Below, in pieces: positions 59,201 to 64,000 of a stretch of 64,000 nucleotides of DNA. The position numbers and the translations under genes were made by a program. The stretch covers positions 124,001 through 188,000 of the forward strand of contig JASFYN010000003.1 of NCBI GenBank assembly GCA_030055615.1, written 5' to 3'. This stretch comes from Methanothermobacter sp. Lineage in GTDB: Archaea; Methanobacteriota; Methanobacteria; Methanobacteriales; DSM-23052. Under the pieces are notes generated by a model. It was given only the letters and a program-made list of their open reading frames with translations, was not told the origin of the DNA and ran no database searches. Numbering within the stretch: position 1 is the first letter of the stretch; the number at the start of each line of letters is the position of its first letter.

Positions 59201-59728
59201 ATGGATATATTAGCTCATATATTCATACCCCTTACAATAATATATTCCCTAAAAAAGAAACTTAACCCATACTATACTTTTATCCTAGCTTTCTTCGGCC
59301 TACTCCCAGACCTAGACAAAGTTATAGGATTGCCCGGTGTCCTACATTCCATCATCACGTTAACAATTATTATATTACCCCTTTTTATAATCGAAAAAAT
59401 CTTAAAAAATTCCTGGGCTTATACAAGTATAATAGCCCTCTTTATATTCTCCCACCTTCTACTAGACCTTCTAGACACCTCCCCCATATTCCCGTTCTAT
59501 CCATTCACCAATATTGGCCTAATAATAGAATTCCCCTTAAGAATATCATTTAATAGTCCCAGTTTCTCATTCATGGGCCCGCTCATACAAGTAACCTACA
59601 CCAGACTCGAAACGGGTTTTAACACATACAATGGGATCATATCAGGTTTTGGGATAGCCTCAGCGCTCCTTTTCATCACACTATTTATAATAACAAAAAA
59701 AAGTGAAAACGAACGCACAATACCATGA
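59201..59728 (+). CDS. YdjM-like membrane-bound metal-dependent hydrolase
   Basis: A 175-residue protein of the LexA-binding/YdjM (DUF457) family. Metal-ligand patterns are MDILAH, LLPDLDK, LHSI and SHLLLDLLD, set among five hydrophobic helices. Biochemical role is unclear; some members are called membrane-bound hydrolases. ATG follows AGAGGAT. Its end overlaps the upstream region of galE, whose start is placed at 59808. Confidence 0.75.
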   Translation: MDILAHIFIPLTIIYSLKKKLNPYYTFILAFFGLLPDLDKVIGLPGVLHSIITLTIIILPLFIIEKILKNSWAYTSIIALFIFSHLLLDLLDTSPIFPFYPFTNIGLIIEFPLRISFNSPSFSFMGPLIQVTYTRLETGFNTYNGIISGFGIASALLFITLFIITKKSENERTIP

Positions 59729-59807
59729 CAAGAGATCGATCCTACAATGTAGTGTGAAAATTTCCCACCCAAATTGTATAATAGGAGTACCCTCAAATAT
59801 CACTAAT

Positions 59808-60785
59808 ATGATATTCATTGTTGGTGGCGCAGGTTACATCGGATCCCATGTTAACAAATTTCTATCAAACAAAGGATATGAAACACTAATACTTGACAAT
59901 TTGAGTAAGGGACATGAAGAATTTGTTAAATGGGGGAAATTCATAAAAGGAGACCTTAAAAATAAAAGATTGCTCGATAAGATTTTCAAAGAATATGATA
60001 TAAGCGCAGTGATGCACTTCGCAGCCCTCACCGATGTAAGAGATTCCATCAAAGACCCAGGATCCTATTACAAAAACAATGTCAAGGATACATTGAATCT
60101 ACTAGATGCCATGCAGAAGAATAATATTAACAAATTCATCTTCTCATCAACCTGTGCAGTTTATGGAGATCCCATGGAAACTCCAATAACCGAAAACCAC
60201 CCATGCAATCCCATAAGCCCTTATGGCCGCTCCAAGCTCATGATAGAAAACATCCTAGAAGATTATAGTAACGCATATGATTTCAATTACGTCTCACTAA
60301 GATACTTCAATGCCGCCGGTGCAGACCCCCAAACCGAAATAGGGGAATGGCACGAACCAGAAACTCACCTAATACCAATAATATTAGATGTTGCAATCGG
60401 TAAAAGGGAAAATGTCCAAATCTTCGGCACAGATTACCCAACACCGGACGGCACATGTATAAGAGATTACATCCATGTAATGGACCTTGCAGATGCACAT
60501 TACAAGGCCCTCAGATTCCTAGAAAAGGATAAAAGTGAAATCTTCAACCTAGGCAATGGTGACGGATTCTCAGTAAAAGAGATTATAGAAACTTGCAGGG
60601 AAGTCACAGGAGAAGAAATAAGCACAATAAAATCGGATAGAAGACCAGGAGACCCCCCAATATTGATCGGAAGTTCAGAAAAGGCCAGAAAGATCCTCAA
60701 ATGGAAGCCAGAATTCACTGACATAAAAAATATAATCAAAACAGCATGGAAATGGCACCAGAAACTTAACAAAGAAATTATTTAG
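59808..60785 (+). CDS. galE: UDP-glucose 4-epimerase
   Basis: Extended short-chain dehydrogenase, 325 residues. VGGAGYIGSH is the NAD loop, SSTCAVYGDP and YGRSK hold the catalytic Ser and Tyr-x3-Lys, and RYFNAAGADP is the GalE-specific sequence. The start is the ATG at the NAD loop; a TATA-like TTGTATAATAGG about 25-35 nt upstream suggests a nearly leaderless message, and an upstream 35-codon extension is not coding-like. It supplies UDP-galactose for glycans. Its 3' end overlaps the convergent MFS gene by 8 nt. Confidence 0.94.
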   Translation: MIFIVGGAGYIGSHVNKFLSNKGYETLILDNLSKGHEEFVKWGKFIKGDLKNKRLLDKIFKEYDISAVMHFAALTDVRDSIKDPGSYYKNNVKDTLNLLDAMQKNNINKFIFSSTCAVYGDPMETPITENHPCNPISPYGRSKLMIENILEDYSNAYDFNYVSLRYFNAAGADPQTEIGEWHEPETHLIPIILDVAIGKRENVQIFGTDYPTPDGTCIRDYIHVMDLADAHYKALRFLEKDKSEIFNLGNGDGFSVKEIIETCREVTGEEISTIKSDRRPGDPPILIGSSEKARKILKWKPEFTDIKNIIKTAWKWHQKLNKEII

Positions 60786-62121
60786 CCTTCAATGTTAACA
60801 GGAGCCCTACCACCAAAAGTAAGATGAAAAATAAAAATGAGACAACCATAAGAACCCGGAAAGATCCATTATTAACTATAGATTCCCCTCCAAGATATAC
60901 ATTAACAAGAAGAACTATTAAACCCATGCCAATAAGTTGACCTAACACCCTAAATGTTACAAGAGTCGCCGATGCCACTCCCCAAAATCTTTTTTCCACA
61001 GACCCCATGATAAGTTTACTATTCGGGATCGAAAAGAATGCAAAACCCACACCCATAAAAACCAAACCAATGACAATCCAATAAAGAAAACTTGAAAATG
61101 AAAAAATAAGCATAGCCAAAATTATTACAAGCAAACCTATCGCGGCAATTATCCTCGGACTCATTCTATCTGAAAATTTCCCAGCCACAGGGGACACCAA
61201 TGCTATGAGAAAGGCCTGTATTGAGAGTATAACACCAGTCCTCCAAGGACCCAAACCATGAAAATATTGAAGATACAAACTCAAAAGGAAAACCACAGGA
61301 TACCCCGCGAAATAGCTTATAAAAGTTGTGAGACCATTCCATGTGAAATTCCTATTCCCCAACAATTCTAAGTCAAATAATGGACTATTACATCCACACT
61401 CATACTTATAGAGAAAGTATGACAGCAAAATTCCCACAACAAAAAGTGAAAAACCATAAAAGAAAATGATTGATGAAAAACCCACCAAAACAAAAATCAG
61501 AGAAAGAGCCATTAAAAAAGCGCCTAGAAAATCAAATTCTTCACTTTCAGCCTCTCTACATTCAAATCTTATCCTACCAGTGGCATAAGTGCACAGAACA
61601 CCCAATGGCACGTTAAAATAGAAAATACTCCTCCAACCAAAATATTGCGTCAAAAAACCTCCAAGGGTAGGGCCGAAAAATAATCCAAAATATGTTCCAG
61701 TGGCAGCCCATCCAAGAGCATAACCCCTATCAACTGGTGGGAAAACAGAATATATAATAGCTGAAATATTACTAAAAATCATAGCCCCCCCAACACCTTG
61801 AATAACCCTAAGAAATAGAAGCATTTCCGGAGAAACAGAAAATCCAGCGAATATGGAAGAAACCGTGAAAATTATAATACCAAACTGGAATACCCTCCTC
61901 CTACCATAAATATCAGCAAGACGGCCCATAGGGATAAGTAGAACACCCACAGTAAGTAAATAGATAGTAGGCACCCATGCAAGTATAAAAGGATCCATCC
62001 CAAGATCAGAACCCAAAGTTGGAAGGGCCACATTTATGGATGAAGCCACAAAAGGTGTTAAAAAAGATGCCAATATAGCCATGATAAGAGCATATGACCG
62101 AATATCCTCGACAATCCTCAT
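60778..62121 (-). CDS. DHA2 family MFS permease (14 TMS)
   Basis: A 447-residue EmrB/QacA-type drug:H+ antiporter. The DHA2 signatures LPTLGSDL...WVPTIYLLTV, MGRLADIYGRRR (motif A) and LGPTLGGFLTQYFGWRSIF (motif C region) are present, with 14 predicted helices. No ribosome site is seen. A TATA-like element in the 52-nt gap lies about 22 nt upstream, so a leaderless message is likely. It is divergent from the ribokinase-AAA gene. Confidence 0.9.
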   Translation of the reverse strand: MRIVEDIRSYALIMAILASFLTPFVASSINVALPTLGSDLGMDPFILAWVPTIYLLTVGVLLIPMGRLADIYGRRRVFQFGIIIFTVSSIFAGFSVSPEMLLFLRVIQGVGGAMIFSNISAIIYSVFPPVDRGYALGWAATGTYFGLFFGPTLGGFLTQYFGWRSIFYFNVPLGVLCTYATGRIRFECREAESEEFDFLGAFLMALSLIFVLVGFSSIIFFYGFSLFVVGILLSYFLYKYECGCNSPLFDLELLGNRNFTWNGLTTFISYFAGYPVVFLLSLYLQYFHGLGPWRTGVILSIQAFLIALVSPVAGKFSDRMSPRIIAAIGLLVIILAMLIFSFSSFLYWIVIGLVFMGVGFAFFSIPNSKLIMGSVEKRFWGVASATLVTFRVLGQLIGMGLIVLLVNVYLGGESIVNNGSFRVLMVVSFLFFILLLVVGLLLTLKAK

Positions 62122-62142
62122 ATAAGGTAACTTCTATAAAAG

Positions 62143-62153
62143 CTATTATATGA
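62143..62153. promoter_or_regulatory. Shared TATA region of divergent leaderless genes
   Basis: CTATTATATGA in a 52-nt gap is about 21 nt from the ATG of the plus-strand gene and about 22 nt from that of the DHA2 gene. Both lack ribosome sites. Confidence 0.45.
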
Positions 62154-62173
62154 AATTTGATGAAACTCATAAC

Positions 62174-64000
62174 ATGAAAACCCTAGTAACAGGGGACGTC
62201 ACCATAGATTGGATACAATGGCCCATAAAATCCCATGAAATAGTTGATTATAGTGAAAACTGGAAAACACATCTAGGATTCCACAGAAAAGCTCTAGAAG
62301 GAGGGGCGCTCCTACTTGCTAAAATGCTGAAAGAACTGGTTCCAGGAGTTGAACACCCCCAGATATTGAGCAAACCTGAAAATACTAGTCCTGAAGAGTT
62401 CATACATTCATTCGCCGACCTAGAATTATACAATGGGAAATATCTCATAAAAAGTTTCCTGGGATACACAGGACCCGAAGAAGGACTCCCAAAATTGCCA
62501 TTCAAATTTAAAGACAAAAAAGCAGATATTATAGTGATAGATGATGCCGGCAACGGCTTCAGAGAACTAGAAGATAAATGGCCATCATCAATAATCGAAG
62601 ACAAGCCACTAATCATCCTCAAAATGTCAGCACCACTTTTTGAAGGCAAACTATGGCACCACCTCCAAGAAAACCACCAAGAAAATCTCGTAGTCATAAT
62701 CACAGTAGATGATCTCAGAGAAATGGGTGCCAATATAAGCCGAAGGCTTTCATGGGAACGCACAGCAGAAGACTTCATCTGGCAAATACACAATAATCCA
62801 CTACTAGCACAGCTTAAAGAATTGAAACACCTTATAGTAAGAATAAACCTAGAAGGTGCCATATACTACAAGGCCGGCTCTAAGTCCAAACTTTTCTACC
62901 ATCCACAATTATTCGAGGGTAACCTCAACGAACAATCTCCAGGTAAAATGCAAGGCCATGGATGCGCATTTACAGCAGCTTTCACAGCAACTCTACAAAA
63001 GGGGTTAGGAATCGAAAAGGGTATAATAGAGGGTATAAAAGCCTCCCAGAGATTACTGGATGAAGGTTTCGGTTCAAAACCGGATTATCCCACCAAAAAA
63101 ATATTCCATAATGGTGAGGAAGCCAACATAGGCAAGGTAGAAATACCACCACTTAAGAGATTAGAAGGGTGGACCATAGCCACTTCACCCCCACACTTCG
63201 ACATAAAATCAGTATCAGAGCATATAGTCATAGAAGGTTACAAGGGAAAAAGATATCCCTTGCCAATAGCACATTTCGGGAAGCTCATAACTGCTGATAG
63301 AACAGAGATAGAAGGATACCAGAGTATAAGAAATATAATGATAGAATACCTTAAAAATGAAAGAGTTGAAAGACCACTTTCTATAGGAGTGTTCGGGCCT
63401 CCAGGAGCCGGTAAATCATTCGCAGTATCCCAACTAGCCGCGAGCGTGGATCCGAAGAAAATAAAGACGCTCAATTTCAACATTTCACAATTTAGGGAAG
63501 AAAATGATCTTATAGACGCCTTCCATCAGATAAGAGACGCTGTATTAAAGGGTAAGGTACCGCAGGCTTTCTTCGACGAATTCGATTCCCCATATAACGG
63601 TAAAAAACTCGGATGGATAAAATATTTCTTAGCCCCAATGCAGGATGGAGAGTTCAGAGAAGGAGACACTACACACCCCCTGGGAAAATCAATACTAATA
63701 TTCGCTGGGGGTACAAGCAATACCTTCGAAGAATTCGAATCCCAAGACAAGAAACTCCTAAAAGAAGCTAAAGTCCGAGATTTCATAAGTAGACTCCGAG
63801 GTTATGTGAACATCATCGGTCCAGATCCCGTGGATAAAAAAGACAGATTCTATATATTGAGAAGAGCCATATTATTAAGATCATTATTTGAAAGGAAAAC
63901 CCCCCACCTTCTTGACAGCAGAGGCAAGCTAAGAATAGATCAAGGTGTGCTCAGAGCATTCCTCATGATACCATCCTATAAACATGGTGTAAGATCAATG
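62174..64000 (+). CDS. Ribokinase-like/AAA ATPase fusion (3' end missing)
   Basis: An open frame of 609 codons without a stop, cut by the window edge. The N-terminal domain (about 1-300) is ribokinase-like: it starts TLVTGDVTIDWIQWP and ends in GKMQGHGCAFTAAF (G261-F266), where the catalytic position is Cys as in ThiD rather than Asp as in PfkB. After a linker, an AAA ATPase follows with Walker A GPPGAGKS (408-415) and a Walker-B-like FFDEFD (466-471), and IFAGGTSNTF as a sensor region. The end (YKHGVRSM) recalls AAA proteins that carry a RyR domain further on, which is recollection only. It is divergent from a DHA2 pump. Function unknown; a stress or defence role is possible. Confidence 0.7.
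   Translation, partial: MKTLVTGDVTIDWIQWPIKSHEIVDYSENWKTHLGFHRKALEGGALLLAKMLKELVPGVEHPQILSKPENTSPEEFIHSFADLELYNGKYLIKSFLGYTGPEEGLPKLPFKFKDKKADIIVIDDAGNGFRELEDKWPSSIIEDKPLIILKMSAPLFEGKLWHHLQENHQENLVVIITVDDLREMGANISRRLSWERTAEDFIWQIHNNPLLAQLKELKHLIVRINLEGAIYYKAGSKSKLFYHPQLFEGNLNEQSPGKMQGHGCAFTAAFTATLQKGLGIEKGIIEGIKASQRLLDEGFGSKPDYPTKKIFHNGEEANIGKVEIPPLKRLEGWTIATSPPHFDIKSVSEHIVIEGYKGKRYPLPIAHFGKLITADRTEIEGYQSIRNIMIEYLKNERVERPLSIGVFGPPGAGKSFAVSQLAASVDPKKIKTLNFNISQFREENDLIDAFHQIRDAVLKGKVPQAFFDEFDSPYNGKKLGWIKYFLAPMQDGEFREGDTTHPLGKSILIFAGGTSNTFEEFESQDKKLLKEAKVRDFISRLRGYVNIIGPDPVDKKDRFYILRRAILLRSLFERKTPHLLDSRGKLRIDQGVLRAFLMIPSYKHGVRSM

Noticed and set aside
62248-63786. Several minus-strand frames
   Set aside because: They are antisense shadows of the long ribokinase-AAA frame on the plus strand, which carries clear motifs.

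Overview
The window looks like chromosome from a thermophilic, hydrogenotrophic methanogen of the order Methanobacteriales, close to Methanothermobacter or Methanobacterium. The support is archaeal-lipid sn-glycerol-1-phosphate dehydrogenase, the F420 gene cofC, a MurT-like Mur ligase and a MraY/WecA-type transferase (as expected in a pseudomurein-walled archaeon), methanogen-restricted families (DUF530, DUF763, UPF0179, DUF1847, DUF5654), class III pilin-type signals, archaeal TATA boxes, many GTG/TTG starts chosen by GGAGGTGAT-like ribosome sites, and a tRNA with GC-rich stems in AT-rich DNA. The genus is an inference; no 16S or mcr gene is present.

Layout. 1-7.3 kb: DUF368 lipid-phosphate carrier, CPA2 antiporter, feoAB with a DtxR-type operator, tRNA-Val(CAC), an MFS permease, DUF1614 and a prenyltransferase-like toroid protein. 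7.4-14.6 kb: an archaeal DHH/RecJ-like protein, then the operon valS-aroA-GTPase-nth on the minus strand. 14.7-23 kb is accessory and decaying: a UvrD/DUF1232 chimera, GAF and ArsC-like genes, a zinc-ribbon membrane protein, a MATE pump whose last 123 bp is duplicated 2.6 kb downstream, a frameshifted PPOX-type flavoprotein, a secreted protein and decayed remnants. 23-34 kb: a giant CobN-like protein predicted to be anchored outside the cell, several conserved hypotheticals, and a truncated ChlI ATPase butted against the C-terminal half of a second CobN. 34.4-41.7 kb: MurT-like ligase, metG, DUF530, a double-HTH protein and a MraY/WecA-like enzyme. 41.6-46.5 kb: five tightly packed genes (Roadblock/LC7, KaiC-GTPase fusion, two KaiC-like ATPases, TPR) downstream of two pilin-like genes. 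46.6-51.1 kb: cbiF, nikR and a Znu/Tro-type metal ABC transporter. 51.1-58.9 kb: housekeeping genes (rpiA, UPF0179, egsA, proS, cofC, thiD, purA) and small surface proteins. 59.2-64 kb: a YdjM-like hydrolase, galE, a DHA2 permease, and an unfinished gene joining a ribokinase-like domain to an AAA ATPase.

How the genes fit together. Metal and corrinoid handling recurs (feoAB, nikR, znuABC, cbiF, CobN/ChlI), and the surface CobN is its oddest member. Envelope genes (DUF368 carrier, MurT-like, MraY-like, galE) fit wall polymer assembly. The Roadblock/GTPase/KaiC/TPR operon is the best candidate for an undescribed system: its parts resemble MglA/MglB-type polarity switches and ArlH-type ATPases, and it sits beside pilin-like genes. 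The right-end ribokinase-AAA gene is the second candidate. Functions are inferred from motifs read by eye; no database search was run.
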